This document shows, piece by piece, positions 30,326 through 45,265 of a stretch of 64,000 nt of DNA. Source of the stretch: Eriocheir sinensis (Eukaryota; Arthropoda; Malacostraca; Decapoda; Varunidae). Where the stretch lies: contig NC_066549.1 in NCBI RefSeq assembly GCF_024679095.1, forward strand, positions 12,545,477 through 12,609,476, written 5' to 3'. The notes beneath the pieces were generated by a model, which did not search any database, was not told the origin of the DNA, and saw nothing but the letters and a program-made list of their open reading frames with translations. The first letter of the stretch is position 1. The number at the start of each line of letters is the position of its first letter. The translations under genes and the position numbers were made by a program.

Positions 30326-30885
30326 TTCTTGCTTTTCTCGCACGAGAGTGCTCGGTCAGAAGGAATGACATCACAGACATGCTTCTATATTATTTGCCGT
30401 AACTCAACTCATACACTAGATGGGACATTTTGGTTAACACTGTTAAACGCAGCACTGATTGCAAAGGTTGAATATGTTTGTGAAAACTCAGTAAAACAGG
30501 AACTAAATAAATAGTGATGAGTAGAAGTCAAATAATCACTCCGTAATGTTTATAACACATTTTACATATAGCTACCATTTGCAGCGGCTATGAAATGAGT
30601 ACTAAAATAAACAATTCCATCTTACAGAGAAAAGCCTCCTTAATACAGATTTTTCATAAAACGCTAAATAAGTGAAGCACGGAACTATTTATAAAAACGT
30701 TTCACCTCATCGCCAACGGGGGTGGGTGCGAGGGGTGTGTAGTGTCGTTAGGCTATACTACTCTGCGGGTCGCGTTGCCATGACAACCCTCGCCTCGCCT
30801 CGCTTTTCGTGTGGCCACAGAAACTCGCCTTGTCGCTGTCGCTCTGGCTCTCGCTCGCTTTCTCGCTCCCTGTGTGGTCGCGGCC
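30016..30885. mobile_element. PIF/Harbinger-like non-autonomous DNA transposon
   Basis: The left end GGCCGCGGCCACACAGGGAG and the right end (complement of CTCCCTGTGTGGTCGCGGCC) form terminal inverted repeats that continue through GCGAGAAAGCGAGCGA for about 45 bases. Both sides are flanked by TTA (30013-30015 and 30886-30888), the 3-bp TWA duplication typical of PIF/Harbinger. The 870-bp element has no transposase. Its left end is tandemly duplicated (see separate entry). The repeated GAGCGAGA pattern also makes its ends internally repetitive. Confidence 0.75.
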
Positions 30886-30916
30886 TTACTTTTCGACTGT
30901 CCTGAGGTTGGGAGGG

Positions 30917-31256
30917 TTATTTTTTTTTACGTTTCGCCTATGGCGCGGGTAGACTTTCTTGGTAGGACCTGGTGGTCGGCCCCAGCCCGGTATGGCGTAG
31001 GCAAGTGTATATTGTACTGCCGTCTTGCTGGTTCATGCTGCCCCACCCCGGACATCATCTTTAATCCTCTTTTTAGAGAAACTATAGAGTCCGGGCCGAT
31101 AGGTGATTTTCAGGACAGCATGTACAGCATGTAGGTAATCTTAGGGCACTCAGTGATCACTGAGAAAAACTGTCACCTTGTTTGTGCAGCGGGCGGGATG
31201 TGAACTTGCTTCCTCCTCCACGCCGTGGCCACACGCTGACCACTCAGTCACCGCGA
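30917..31256 (-). mobile_element. tRNA-derived SINE, family A copy 1
   Basis: On the minus strand the element has a tRNA-like head at the 31256 end (A-box-like TGACTGAGTGG, complement of 31240-31250; weak B-box near 31195-31207), a body with GGACTCTATAGT and ATGAACCAGCAAGACGGC, and a poly-A tail (poly-T at 30920-30927). It shares the block TGGTCGGCC..CAGCCC with three other copies in the window and lies just beyond the Harbinger-like element. Confidence 0.75.
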
Positions 31257-32282
31257 TGGAATTAATAGGCAGCGGCAGAGCAGGTAAATACACAACTCTA
31301 GAAGATAGAAATGCGTGTTACTCCATTTGTCTTCACCTTACAGCTGCATTTTCCTTCAGAGTCTGTTCCAGTGGCTTAAAAAAATAGTGATCACAATATG
31401 GTAAAATCTTCGGTAACAGTGTTCCTTTAGGCAAGTTTGACAAGTTTTTTCTTCGCGCACAGGAGTAAGAAATGCAAGCCCTTTAAAAAAATCTTTCTCT
31501 TCCTGCCCAATTTTACTGTTCCCTCATTTTATTTCTTCGCCTCAATTGTTAACTCTTTACTTCTCAGTGTATCAAGTGCTAAATTTTCTTGTTTATTACT
31601 TAGCCATTTTCATTTATTTTAATCATGTTTATCTCTCCCTCTCTTTACCTCTCTCTTGCTATTCCTTTGAAAACTCTTTTTTTTTAAGCTTTTTTCTTTT
31701 AAACTTACTTTGTCTGACCTTCGCACTTTCTTCCACTTTCTATTCTCCGTCTCCCTGATTTCGTGTCACACCGTAATTCCTCTTTATTCTCAAGTGTTAT
31801 GGTCTTTGAATCCCGGAACGTAATACTTCTTCTCTCCTCTCCTCTCTCAATTTCCACCTTTCCTGCTCCTTCCCTTTACTTCCCTTCCATTCAGATCATT
31901 TCCTTTCTCTTCCATTGCATTACATTCTCTTCGCTTTTTTTCTCCTTTTTATTTCCTTCCTTTCCGCCTAGTTTTCTTAACTTCCCTTCCCTTCTTTTCC
32001 TTGTTTTGCCTCTCTTTACTTGGCGTTTACTTTCTTTCCCTTCATTCCATTTTCCTTTCCCTTCTTTTCTTTCCTTTCCTTTCTTTGCTCTTTCTTGCCC
32101 TTCTTTGTCTTATCTTTCCTTTCTCTGCCTTTTCTCTCACCTTCTCTTTTCGTACTGCATCTCCTGTCCTCTCCTTTCTCCGCCAAACTGCTTCTCTCTT
32201 ACTGCTACGATCAAACTCTTTTTACCCTCATCTAAAGTTTCCTCACACAACACCAGCCTCCCATTACTAGCACCAGCACCTC
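31257..32282 (+). other. Pyrimidine-rich DNA, no gene recognised
   Basis: Strong C/T bias from 31440 onward. Long open frames are Ser/Phe/Leu low-complexity and were not called. Confidence 0.5.
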
Positions 32283-32335
32283 CTCCTCTTCGTTCTCCTC
32301 CTCCTCCTCCTCCTCCTCCTCCTGATGCGGCAGCT

Positions 32336-32379
<44 letters not shown>
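32283..32379 (+). repeat. (CTC)n and (TTG)14 trinucleotides
   Basis: (CTC)n at 32296-32322, then (TTG)n at 32337-32379. Confidence 0.92.
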
Positions 32380-32476
32380 GTCTTATCAGCAGGAAAAGCA
32401 AAATGATCCCAAAGGACTATTTATTAAATCACTGTCTTGGTTAAACAACTTTATTCTGGGCTGTAAGCTGGAAAGT

Positions 32477-32635
<159 letters not shown>

Positions 32636-32639
32636 TCTA

Positions 32640-35600
32640 TCGCTTCTTCCCGTTACCTCTGTCTTATTTTTTTTATTTTTTTATTGGGTGTAATATATTT
32701 TTTTGCTTAGAATTCTGAAGACGAACGATTATTACAGTAGGAAGGAGTAAATTCTGAGGTGGAGGAGAAGAAAGAGGAGAAGAAGATGGAGAAAACTGAG
32801 AGAGTTAAAAGGACAAGCCAAGGTTCTCTGGCCTTCAACGTTAAGCCTTTTATAAAACATTAAACCAACACAAAACAAAAATCTAATGAATCGCAGCTTT
32901 AGCAAGTCATATACGAAATCTCTCATTGACTCGAGGGAAACTCAGACCCAGACTTTCCGATGCTCAGCCGTGGAGGAAGAAGAAAGGAAGGCGCTCCTCC
33001 TCAAGTCCGTCTCCTGATATAAAGGAAAAGATGATATTTGCTAATGGGGTGCTAAATCAATTCACTGAAATGACGAACCAGTTGATTTCTATATTTATGA
33101 ATTTTTATAAACTTTTCAATGGATGTATTTAACTATTTCATATGTTGAGATTATCCTACGGCTTTTCCTATTTTGCAAAACTCCCCATATGCATTAGTTC
33201 TTTCTTAATAGATTTTCAACTCCAACACTTTCGTTTGGCAATAATATCCCTGCTTTCCTATGTCCTCTGTCCAGCTGACTGATTGATTTCCTATAACTAA
33301 AACCCTGGCGCGTTCCATTGTTTTATTACCCTAATGGAAGACTGTGTGCCGGTGCTAAGACCATGAACGGGCCCTTGGCGGAGCGTTCAAATGGCCCTTG
33401 ACCGTACCCTGAGTGGAGATCCAAGGAAGGTCTTCTTGGGGTACACTGTATATCATTGGACACCTGAAAAGTATATGCAGGGAGCTGTTTGCCAGGTGGT
33501 TGACTTCATACAAAAATCCTCCTCCGTGGGCTAGTCAGGCTTAGTTTCCTTGAAAAATCTTTGTCTCCTTTTTTCAGCTCATACACTTTCTTATCTTCCA
33601 AAAGAGTTTCCTCTCCGCCCATAAATCATCAAACCAGACCAGTACTTTCCAATAAATTTCGTCATGATTCTTTTCAATGAACGAAGTTCTATCCGCTCAG
33701 TCTTCTCTTTGAGTATTTCGATATTTCTTAAGTTTTCTGATATCTGTTTTCTTTTCCCTATGTCTTGTTTCCCATGTCTTCTTTTCCTTCTCTGAATCTG
33801 ATGTTACTATTTATGAGTGTCTAGTGTTTCTGTCGCTGTATGTCTGTCTGCCGGTCTGTTTAGTTTCGTTCTATTTCTTTCTCTCCAAATGACTTCCTTT
33901 ACTCCAGGAAATGTTTTCTACTTCTTTCCTCTTACCAACAACTTTCCCCTCACTCAGTCCTTGTTTCAACTTCCTTATTTCCTCTCCACTGAACCCAGCT
34001 ACCTCTAAAAGGGGTTTCATTTCCGGGTAGAGTTTTGATTTACGTTCTTTACCTTTTCTTTCTCTAATATTAAGCGGTTCCTCATTATTAGATAAGATTT
34101 ATTCCCTTTGCTGTCAGTTTTTCTTCCGTCAGTGATGTTTTATTATCCTTGTTTATAACACACTTCATCAAAAAAGTCAAAACATCGCTTCACTGCTTTT
34201 GCCTTAGCCATGTTTTCATTCCTATTATATTCGTCAGGTCTTCACTTCAATAACTCCAGATTTCAGTCCGTCTCCCATCACACCGTTTAAGGCTCTAGAT
34301 ATATATTTACCTTCTTATTAATTTAGACTTGGTATTATTTTATTTTTCCATTATCATTATTTTTATCCGGATTATTCTCCACTGCCTTCTTTCTCAGCAG
34401 ACGGTATTAGCTATACACGCAGCGCCACACGCGGCCACCCGGAGAACTGTCTAGGAGGCACTTTTCAAAGTGAACCCGTTTTTTCTGTCTCTCGATTCCG
34501 AAATAAAAGGTATTGTTTGGAGCAGAATGTCAAAACACGGTACCTGAGGGTTGCGTGAAAATATGTATTGCCCAGTGAGAGTAGTTTTTAAAGTTTGCGT
34601 CGATTTTAAATACGACCACAGAGTGCCGAATCTAAGCGGGCCCGTATCTACCTCGTGAACGGCCTGAATGGCAAAAGGTAACTTTAGATGTTCCGGCTCC
34701 TGAATATTTCTCTTTTGGCTGTTTTCTGTTTTCTCGCATCTCTGATAATATTTAATTTGGTGTGAGATATAAATATCATATCTGAAGGTGTGGTTATTTC
34801 CACCTCAAGTCTTAGAATGAGTATTGTACACACGCGGTAAGCAACACCGAAACTGTAAAAAAAAAATGGCAAACTAAGGGTTAAGCGCCGCCGTTGTCAG
34901 AGGGACGCAGGCGGCGCAGAGGCGAACTGACAGCCAATACGGGTTGTTTCAACACCCCATCTCTTTTCCATTTTCAGCTTCTCTTCTTTTTCATCTGCTT
35001 TTCTCTTCTGTTCACTTCTCATTTTCAATTCTCTTTTTGTTCATTTTACAGTTTTCTTCTTTTTCCTCCTGGTTTCCCCTGCACCTTGCCCTCCAAAATT
35101 CAATCATCCATCTTTACTGACTCTTTTGTTTCCTACCTAAAACGCCATTTTCCCTTACATGCATTTTTAGGTGCATTATTCTTTACATTCATTGTGTAAT
35201 TTCCACTTTGTCCTTTTCCCAAACTCAGGCTGCCATCTCCTCTCTTTATCCTTCCCTAACCAACTCGCTTTTTTTCTCTTGTCGCACCCAAGTTTTCTTT
35301 CGTTTTTTTCCCCTTCTTTCCATTCATTGTCTAATTTCCACTTTGTCCTCACGCCCATTTTTTTCGTCTTTTCTCCCCATCCCACTTCGTCTTTCCTCCT
35401 CCTCCTCCTCCTCCTCCTCCTCCTCTCTTCTCTCTTTCTCTTATCCTACCCTCATTATCGTCCCTCCTTCTCCTTCCTACATCTTCTCCATCCTATTTCT
35501 CACCGTTTTAATACCCTGGTTCCCCGCCGCTACACCCACTCCATTACGTTGGCAGGGAACTGCAAATAATACTTATGGAGAAAGCTACTTACTTAGGGGT

Positions 35601-35652
35601 ATATTTTTAGAACGTTTAATATATGGTGAAATCTGTCTCCGTCTCCGTCTCC

Positions 35653-35653
<1 letters not shown>
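32640..35653. other. No gene recognised
   Basis: AT-rich and, from 34960, C/T-rich DNA. It contains a (CTC)n at about 35396-35426 and a block at 34424-34450 shared with 14150-14177. No domain-bearing reading frame was seen. Confidence 0.45.

Positions 35654-35712
<59 letters not shown>
35654..35712 (+). repeat. (CT)n microsatellite, 29 units
   Basis: Perfect CT dinucleotides, preceded by GTCTCC repeats. Confidence 0.95.
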
Positions 35713-35713
<1 letters not shown>

Positions 35714-37164
35714 TCCCGTTCCTTTGAAAATAGTTAATTAAGAATGGCTAGTGACTGGTGTTCTGATTCTAGGTTTATATAAGGAAGACGAGGGCGGAAT
35801 AAGGAGGAGGAGGAGGAGGAGGAGGAGGGAAGAGAAATATGCTCAATTTGAAGAGGCTTACGTTTCCACAACCATCAACAGTAAGGGTCTTGCAGCGACA
35901 GAATAGATCGACATAATAAATCCATGAGCGTTGTGGGCGTCCCTCTGCCACCCTCATCATATTCTTGTGTTATATATTATTTAGGCTGATGGCCAGAATG
36001 TAAACCAGTGTTGTTGAGGAAGTAAAGAATCGTTGCGTTTTCGTAGAGTACTTGTTGGTTGACACGAGATCATTGCTGTTCTTTTCCTCATTCGCTGTAA
36101 TTAATTGACAGTTCCTTAATGAATATACTACCAGACAATTATGAAAAAAAATACATGAATTCCCGAGTCCTCTGAATCCATACAGGCACCATATACGTCG
36201 TCTTGTTTTATGACTTCCTTTAAATTTCGTGCAATGTTCGTTACTATTATATTTGTAAGGTACCCAACATATTTTTGCCCTCATGCGGTTCTAGAAATTG
36301 TGCTGTTCTGCCGTGTATATTGAAACCATCTCTCACACTGCTTTAGTCAAATATAATTTTTGGCTGTACACACTTTAGTCATGCAGAGTGCTGAGCAGTG
36401 TGCCAGCCTACGTTGCGAACTAAAGGAATCGATTTTTTGAGAACACAAGACGTCTGGTTCTTAGGCGATCGTTGCCTCTATACACCGACACAGCCGTCCC
36501 CAACGCCCGGCTAGTGGCAAAGGAGCGGGTCCTTCGTCTATCCTACGGCTGGGGCTCAAGGGCTTTGTTTGCACCCGTGATAGCTTCGTGTTGTTGATAC
36601 CCTTTTGTTGCCTCGATATCCCTGCAAGGAGGCAACGCAGCTTTGGGTAAGAAAACCAGGGCGGACACGGATCAGGAGAATGCGTGCTTCTCTTCTACCC
36701 TAAATCTCTCATCTTGTCTTGTGTGTCCTATGAACACACGAACACACATGCTTTACAGTATTACCCTGAAGCAACTAATGGTATCATGTATTAAAATAGA
36801 GACTGAGTGAGGCTTATTATTCTCTGCGCGAATATAAGACCGATAAAGGCCAAGTGTTTTCTGTGGACTCAGGAACCAATGATCTTCACCACCCAAGTCA
36901 CCGTGACCACCTTCCTCTCATAGACTAGCCAGGTCATCCAGCGATTCCCTCAAACCAAATCTATTTCATCGTCTTACTTCCTAACCTATTTGCTGTTTTC
37001 CGCAATCTCATTCCAACCTTTCTCCGTTTCTTTTCAATTCGACTCACTTCATTCACTTTATTCAGTTTCAGCTCCAACTCTCCGATTCACTCAAACCAAA
37101 CTTATTCCAATACCGATCACCGCATTTCCCACATTTACCTCGGGCGGAGTGGAAAAATTTGGGC
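35713..37164. other. No gene recognised
   Basis: Mixed DNA. GTTGCCTC near 36610 and GAGGCAAC about 14 bases later form a small perfect hairpin. A (GGA)n lies at 35802-35828. Confidence 0.4.
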
Positions 37165-37310
37165 GGCTTTTCCAATACCCTACGCCCCTGTCCACCCAGC
37201 AGTGAATGGGTACCAGGTGTTAACCGGGGGTTGTGTCCCGTCTCCTGGGGTCTGTTCCCTTCTATAATTCCTTCCCCTTCTGTCTCTCTCCGGCACATGA
37301 CCACAGATGT
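37165..37310 (+). repeat. Dispersed retroelement-like repeat (GTCCACCCAGCAGTGAATGG)
   Basis: The block CTGTCCACCCAGCAGTGAAT, GGGTACC and a following CTCCTGGGG segment resembles a repeat often met in decapod non-coding sequence, as does the downstream CCACAGATGTTGCGCC block. This recognition is from memory and could not be checked. No second copy was noticed in the window. Confidence 0.4.
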
Positions 37311-38276
<966 letters not shown>

Positions 38277-38524
38277 AGAAATTAATTACAACAAAGGAAT
38301 GGAATAAAGGAAGTAAAAGAGATGGAATAGTGATGTAATGAACGCATGAATAAATGAATAAATGATGAAACGAAGAAAACAAAAGAAGAAAGGCAGAAGT
38401 GAAGGAATGTGAAAGGCCAGAATAAATGGAGGAGAGAATGAAGGAAGGACAGACAGACAGCGCGAAAAGTAGAACACAAAGGAAATATGCAACAATTACT
38501 TCAGGCTAAAAAACAACAACATTT

Positions 38525-38637
<113 letters not shown>

Positions 38638-39073
38638 AAATTATAGCCCGATCTGTGATACGCCCAATGCACATTCATTCGATCGTTTAATTTCCTGTTT
38701 CGCCAATTAACGCTAAACCAATAACACAAGTGATTACAGAGGGAGTGAGAGAGAGAGAGAGAGGAAGAGATCATTAATATGTTGTCTATAAATACTCAAG
38801 GTCCTAAATCGAAGGGCGAGAGTTTGAATGGCTAACTATTTTTGGCACTGAAGGCACAGGCAGAGAGAGTGAAAGCGAGCAATACAAGGGAAGGGAAGAA
38901 GAATAAGGAAAAGCAGGTGAGCCTAGGGGTTAAAAAAACGGGCGGAAGGGTGGAAGGGAGAGAAGAAAAGAAGGAAGAGAGGAGAGGAGTAAATAAGGAT
39001 GCGAGGGGAAAAATGATAATGAGGAAGGAAGGGCGTGAGAAAAGAAGGGAAGGGATGGGGAGTACTGAGGTTG

Positions 39074-39076
<3 letters not shown>

Positions 39077-39160
<84 letters not shown>
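39077..39160 (+). repeat. (AG)n microsatellite, 42 units
   Basis: Perfect AG dinucleotides, preceded by about 200 bases of purine-rich sequence (38850-39075). Confidence 0.97.
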
Positions 39161-39163
<3 letters not shown>

Positions 39164-39599
39164 ATCTAAATAGAGCCAGACCCAAAAATACCAATGAATG
39201 AACAAAGGGTAAACATTTCAGGAGTAAAAAAATAACTACTAAGAGACTTGCAAAAAAAATATAAACAGATTATGAGAACGAAATGAGCTGAATAATATAT
39301 TTAAAAAAACGATGAAAAATGAAAGACAAATGATCATGGTTGAAAAAAAAAAAACATAAAATAGGAATGGAAAAAAGGCTGATTTGAAGGGATGAAAAGG
39401 TCTCCGGAGCGAAAAATTGGATATTAAGTTATGATTTCATTAAAAAGAATATAAGCAGTGAAGATGGAGCAAAAGGAAAAGGTAAAAAGAGGTACAAGTA
39501 AAAATTCGGTAAGTCAGCAGGTAAAGTAGATAAAAAAAGACAAAATAAACGAAAACGGAGATGATAACGATAAAAAAATATGGTCAACAACAGGAACGG

Positions 39600-40610
39600 C
39601 AGAACCACTTCGGGAAAGGTTAATGACTCTCCGCTTTACATTATTTCCTTTCAGTGTTTGTCTAATCCCTCTTCCCATTCACCTGGCTTTCTCTTCATTC
39701 CTGAGTAAAACGAAAATACATGGCAAACGACAGAGACGCGGTAAAGTTTATAAAGAAGGAGCATTCGATTCGCTTCACGTTCATTTGCTAATCTTTCCTA
39801 CTCCCAATCCAGTTTTTTGCTTCTCAATTTAGGGTTAAAACAAAAAAGACGGAAAACAGACACGTGGAAGGAAAAATAAAAAGGGTATTAGATTCGCTTC
39901 ACAGTTCACTTCATCATATCTATTTTTTACATGTTTTCCTTCGCATTTATCCGTTTTTTTCTCTCCTTTTCATGACTGATCAAAAAAAAAAAAAAAAAAA
40001 AGGCGCGTAGATTGTAGATATATAAAATGCATTTACAGTCTTTTTCCTTCCTTTGTGTTTCCTCTCATTCATCCGGCTTATTTCTAGTCTTTAGGAAATG
40101 ACAGGAAAATTTGGAGAAACAGGAGAAATATGGCAATATATATGAACAGGGACTTTACATTAGTTTTCACATTTCATTTTGTTACACTCCTCGGCACTGT
40201 TTTATTCTTCTCTCTTTGATTAAACAAAAGAGAAAAAAAGTGAGAAAAAAAAAAGAATCGCGTAGATTGTAAAACATATAAAAAGCACACAGTCCTTTTA
40301 GTTCCCTTTGTTAGTCTTTCCTCTCTTGCATTCTCTACACTTTTGGGGAAATGAAACAGAAAGATCGGAACAAGAGCCATGGCAATATTTAACAACAAGA
40401 AATTTAGATTAGTTTCCTATTCAAAATTGTCCCACTCATATTAACTGTCTTTTCCTTTCTCTTTGATTAACCAAATATAAAGTCGAGTAGAATGTAAAAA
40501 AAATATTCACATCTTTCATTTTTCTCTCTTTTGTCTCTCCTCTCATTCATCCGTCTTCCCCTACTCTTCTAGGAGATGAAAAAGAAAAATCAGAATAAAA
40601 GAGCCACATC
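39600..40610 (+). repeat. Divergent tandem array, ~220-260 bp period
   Basis: GCGTAGATTGTA-like blocks start at 40003, 40259 and (diverged) 40482. Each is followed by ATATAAAA, a CTTTTCCTTCC/CCTCTCATTCATCCG segment and an ATGAAACAG/AATGACAGG-like A-rich part. Earlier blocks near 39725 and 39890 share ATTAGATTCGCTTCAC. The array ends at the SINE at 40616. Confidence 0.55.
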
Positions 40611-40615
40611 TTATG

Positions 40616-40880
40616 CGTTCGGCCTGTAGCACCGGTGGGCTTTCTTAGTTGGCATCAGCCCTTTAATGGTGCGGGCAAGTGCTTACAGTGCTGCCCCGGA
40701 ATTCATCTTTGCTCCCCTAAAGAGAGTTTCGCTAGAGTCTGAGGTGATAGGTGGCCTTCCGGATAGCATGTACGAGTAGGTAGTTTTAAGCCACACGCCG
40801 ATGACTGAAAAGTGTCAGCTTGTAGCGGCGGGTGGGACTTGATCAAATGTCCTCCAGGGCACCGCGCCTCTCGGCAATAT
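40616..40880 (-). mobile_element. tRNA-derived SINE, family A copy 2, head damaged
   Basis: Shares TTCGGCCTGTAGCACCGGTG, GGGCTTTCTTAG, GTGCGGGCAAGTGCTTA, GATAGGTGG and TGTAGCGGCGGG with the other family-A copies. The tRNA-like head is truncated after the GCACCGCGCC block and the B-box region reads GACTTGATCAAATGTCC, so this copy is broken at its 5' end. Confidence 0.7.
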
Positions 40881-41367
40881 TATATAAATTTCCTAATCAA
40901 TTATCTCCATCTCATATTCACTGCTTTTTTTTTTTATCCGGTTTTCTCTCCTCTCAATAATTAACTCAATCTTATTTTTCTCTGTCATTTGCCCTTACTC
41001 AATTAACAGCAGTCTGAAACAAATATACAAAGAATAACTGAAACACGCCAACAAAGGAGAACATAAAGGAAGCATTGAATCAAATAGAAGAGCATTTTTA
41101 CTGTCGATACATTTTGTTGTTCCGGCTTTTCATCGCTCTCTTTTCACCGTACATTGGTGGTGGAGGGTGATTCATTCCACTGTTGATCTATTACAAAATG
41201 GACTATAGCTCGCTTACTCTCTGCGATGGAAAGGTTAAAAAACGAATAAATACCAACACGCGAGATATCTTTTGTCCTGAACTCTTATGGGTCGTTGTGA
41301 GGAACTGAGAGATGCAATATTTACCCTGTTCTCTTTCTTTGGTATTTCTGTGTCTGTCCCTGTCTAC

Positions 41368-41383
41368 CCCCCCCCCCTCCCCC

Positions 41384-41461
<78 letters not shown>
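41368..41461 (+). repeat. C-run and (CT)37
   Basis: A run of C broken by one T (41368-41383) precedes perfect (CT)n at 41387-41461. Confidence 0.95.
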
Positions 41462-42731
<1,270 letters not shown>

Positions 42732-42883
42732 AAAAGAATCAAACGACGGAGAAGAAAAAAATACAAAAAAAAACGAAAGAAAAAAGGAAACAAGAATACA
42801 AAGGAAAATAAGAATAAAGCAAAAAACAGGATGAAAAAAACGCGAAAATTGATATATCTATTGAAATTTACGACCGATTTGAC

Positions 42884-42890
<7 letters not shown>

Positions 42891-42938
<48 letters not shown>

Positions 42939-43021
42939 ATATCTTAGCCCGCATAAGCTCGTGTGTGTGTGTGAGTGTGTGATTGCGTGTGTTGTGTAGG
43001 CAGTGTTTACATCTTGACTCG

Positions 43022-43062
<41 letters not shown>
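42891..43062 (+). repeat. Two (GT)n microsatellites
   Basis: (GT)n at 42891-42937 and 43024-43062 with GT-rich sequence between and after. TTTATATCTTAGCCCGCAT and TTTACATCTTGACTCGCAT near 42937 and 43005 show the intervening unit is duplicated. Confidence 0.92.
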
Positions 43063-43063
<1 letters not shown>

Positions 43064-43284
43064 GGAGTGTATTTGTCTGCTGTTTGAGGCTTTATATATA
43101 GCATACACAAATCCCTGAACTTGACAGCTGTATATGTTTGTGTACGTGCGGGTGTCTGTGATTACGTCGGTGCGTGTGTGTTTATGTGTGTGTGAGAGCC
43201 TCTAAATCAGTCCGGGGTCTCTGTTTTCCATTCGTGGTGGTGTTTGTTTGGGCGGAGGGACGGGCGGCGGAGGAAGGACTTCTC

Positions 43285-43380
43285 CCTCTGTGGCCAGCAC
43301 GTATAAGCCGAATTTAAACCCACGACCTTGTTTGGTATGCAAGAGGCAGCAAAACTCAGTCCAACCGTATCAAATGCTCG
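43285..43380 (-). repeat. Possible tRNA-like SINE fragment
   Basis: On the minus strand CGTGGGTTTAAATTCGGC resembles a decayed B-box, preceded by a TGCCTCTTGCATACCAAACA block that resembles a tRNA anticodon-arm region. No tail or target duplication was seen. Confidence 0.35.
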
Positions 43381-43819
43381 AGGATGAAGAAAAAGAAATG
43401 GGGTACAAGAGGAACGAAGGGAATGGAGAGTAAGAAAAATAAGACTGAATGAAAGGGATAAAAATGCCGAGAGGACCCGAATAAACATGAGAGAAGATTT
43501 ACGTAGAATAGAAAAAAAGACAAAGAGGAATAAAAAGGAATTACGTCGAATGGAGAGTGAAAAGGATAAGAGAAAAGAGCTGATTGAAAGAAAGGGTTGG
43601 TGGTCCTAAAAAGACAAAAGGCGGACTGAATTAAATAAAATACGGCGGAGTGGGAAGAAATAGATGGATGCAGAAGAAACTGAAAAAAATGTGACAAAGG
43701 TGGAACCGATTCATGAGTTCGTAGAAGAGAGAGGATGAAGATGAAAGGATAGAAACGTATGAGTGAACGTGAATAGATATGTGAAGAGGAGGAGGAAGAG
43801 GAGGAGGAGAAGGAGGAGG

Positions 43820-44515
43820 AGGAAGAAACATGGAAACATGGACTAGCAGACAGCAGAAAGCCTGTTGGCTCATTACTAGGCTGCCTGCGTTCAGTGATTT
43901 AATCAATCTGTTTGCCATAGGAGTGGCTTGCAGGGAAGGATTAAAGCACTTGTGTATCTACTCTTGGGAACGTTCAGTTCACTCCCGATGCAGCAAAGTG
44001 TCGATCAATGCGTTTCTTGAAGGAGTTGATGGTCTCTGCGCTAACCACTTCTGCAGGAAGGCTGTTCCAGTGGCGAACAACTCTGTTCGAGAAATAACTC
44101 CTGCCGATGTCGGTATTGCATCGCTTTGCTTGAACTGTTTTTCCGTTGTTTCTTGTTCTCAGGTTGGTTTGTAGCGTGAAGAGTTTGGAGTGATCAACGT
44201 TGCTGAGCTTGTTCAGGTACTTAAAGACTTGTATCATGTCTCCCCACAGGCGTCTCTTTTCCAACGTGAAGAGGTTGAGTCGCTCGAGTCGCTCTTCATA
44301 GGGCTTCGTCCTCAGTGATGGTATCATCTTCGTGGCGCGGCGCTGTACTCTCTCAAGTAATTCAATGTCTTTCCTGTAATTAGGAGACCAGAATTGCACG
44401 GCGTATTCCAGGTAGGGCCTTACCAGCGAATTATACAAGGATAACATAACTCCCAGCGTCTTGTATTCAAAGTTCCTCGTTATGAACCCAAGCATTGTAT
44501 TGGCTTTCTTACAAA
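43820..44515 (-). mobile_element. LINE 3' fragment (L2/CR1-type RT C-terminus)
   Basis: On the minus strand about 178 residues of an RT C-terminal region are open from about 44512 to a stop at 43974. Motifs include SLVRPYLEYAVQFWSP, LERVQRRATKMIP, ERLERLNLFTLEKRRLWGDM and HWNSLPAEVVSAETINSFK, the usual end of L2/CR1-class LINEs. Everything 5' of KKANTMLGF is missing, as expected from incomplete reverse transcription. About 150 bases of 3' UTR follow, then a CTC/CTT-rich tract at about 43785-43830. This is a different family from the copy at 4809-7650. Confidence 0.85.
43974..44512 (-). pseudogene. RT C-terminal domain, 5'-truncated
   Basis: This is the coding part of the LINE fragment. The frame is intact to the natural-looking stop at 43974 and shows no internal stop, so this insertion is younger than the LINE at 4.8-7.6 kb. 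The longer open frame upstream (to 45092) is a low-complexity extension through (CT)n and A/T-rich DNA and is not part of the element. Confidence 0.8.
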
Positions 44516-44996
44516 TGACAAGGAGGCAGGTGAAAAAAGACGCCAAAATATCATTAAAAAAGGAGAGATGAGAAAACATTAAGAAGAGGAAAAGAAGAAG
44601 AAACGGAAAAGAAAGGCCACGGAAAGAAATGTTTAAAGAAAAAGAAATGAAGGAAAGGCAGGATAGCATAAAAAAAAAGCAAATATATAAACAGAAAAAA
44701 GGGAGGGATAAAAAGAAATCAAGAAAAAAGGCAAGAAAAGAGGTTGAAAATGGAACAGGAACGGAAAACGGATCAGGAATTGAAAAGTAAATGGGGTGAG
44801 GGAAAGAGATGGGCCGCAGCGGGAGAGTTAAGAGACGCAAATACACCCGGAGGCTTAACGAACGACTGGCGAAGTAGGAGCAGGTGCGATAAGATAGGAG
44901 ATGCAATTTCACGCTTCCAGACAGTTTCCTTTTGCATGGAGAAAAGACGCAAATAGATAGAATATAAAGTAAGATGGATGGGCGTACATACATTGC

Positions 44997-45030
<34 letters not shown>

Positions 45031-45081
45031 GGGGGGGATGCAGGCGCACTGAAGAGGAAGATTAGAGAAAAAAACGCACAA
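44516..45081. other. Purine-rich spacer with (GA)n, no gene recognised
   Basis: A/G-rich sequence with (AG)n at 44998-45027 and an eight-G run near 45033. Confidence 0.5.
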
Positions 45082-45265
45082 AGGGGTGTCAAGTCAAATA
45101 AGTATGTGATTATTGTATTGATTTAACCTTCTATTACAGCTTTTACGTCCGAGTAGAGGCTCCGTGGTGACAATAAACGACGCTGGTGAACAAGCTGCTC
45201 TGTGACTAACCAGCCCCTCGACACTATTAAGTGGACTTCAGCGGTCACAGATACAGAAACATGAT
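45082..45265 (+). repeat. Dispersed ~170-bp repeat, copy 1
   Basis: Shares GGGGTGTCAAGTCAAAT, ATGTGATTATTG, AGCTTTTACGTCC, AGTAGAGGCTCCGTGGTGAC and AATAAACGACGCTGGTGAAC with 45838-46005. The inner ends GTGTCAAG and CTCGACAC are nearly inverted, so a MITE is possible. Confidence 0.75.

Noticed and set aside
44516..45092. N-terminal extension of the RT fragment frame
   Set aside because: The extension is translated (CT)n and T-rich DNA; homology begins only at about 44512.
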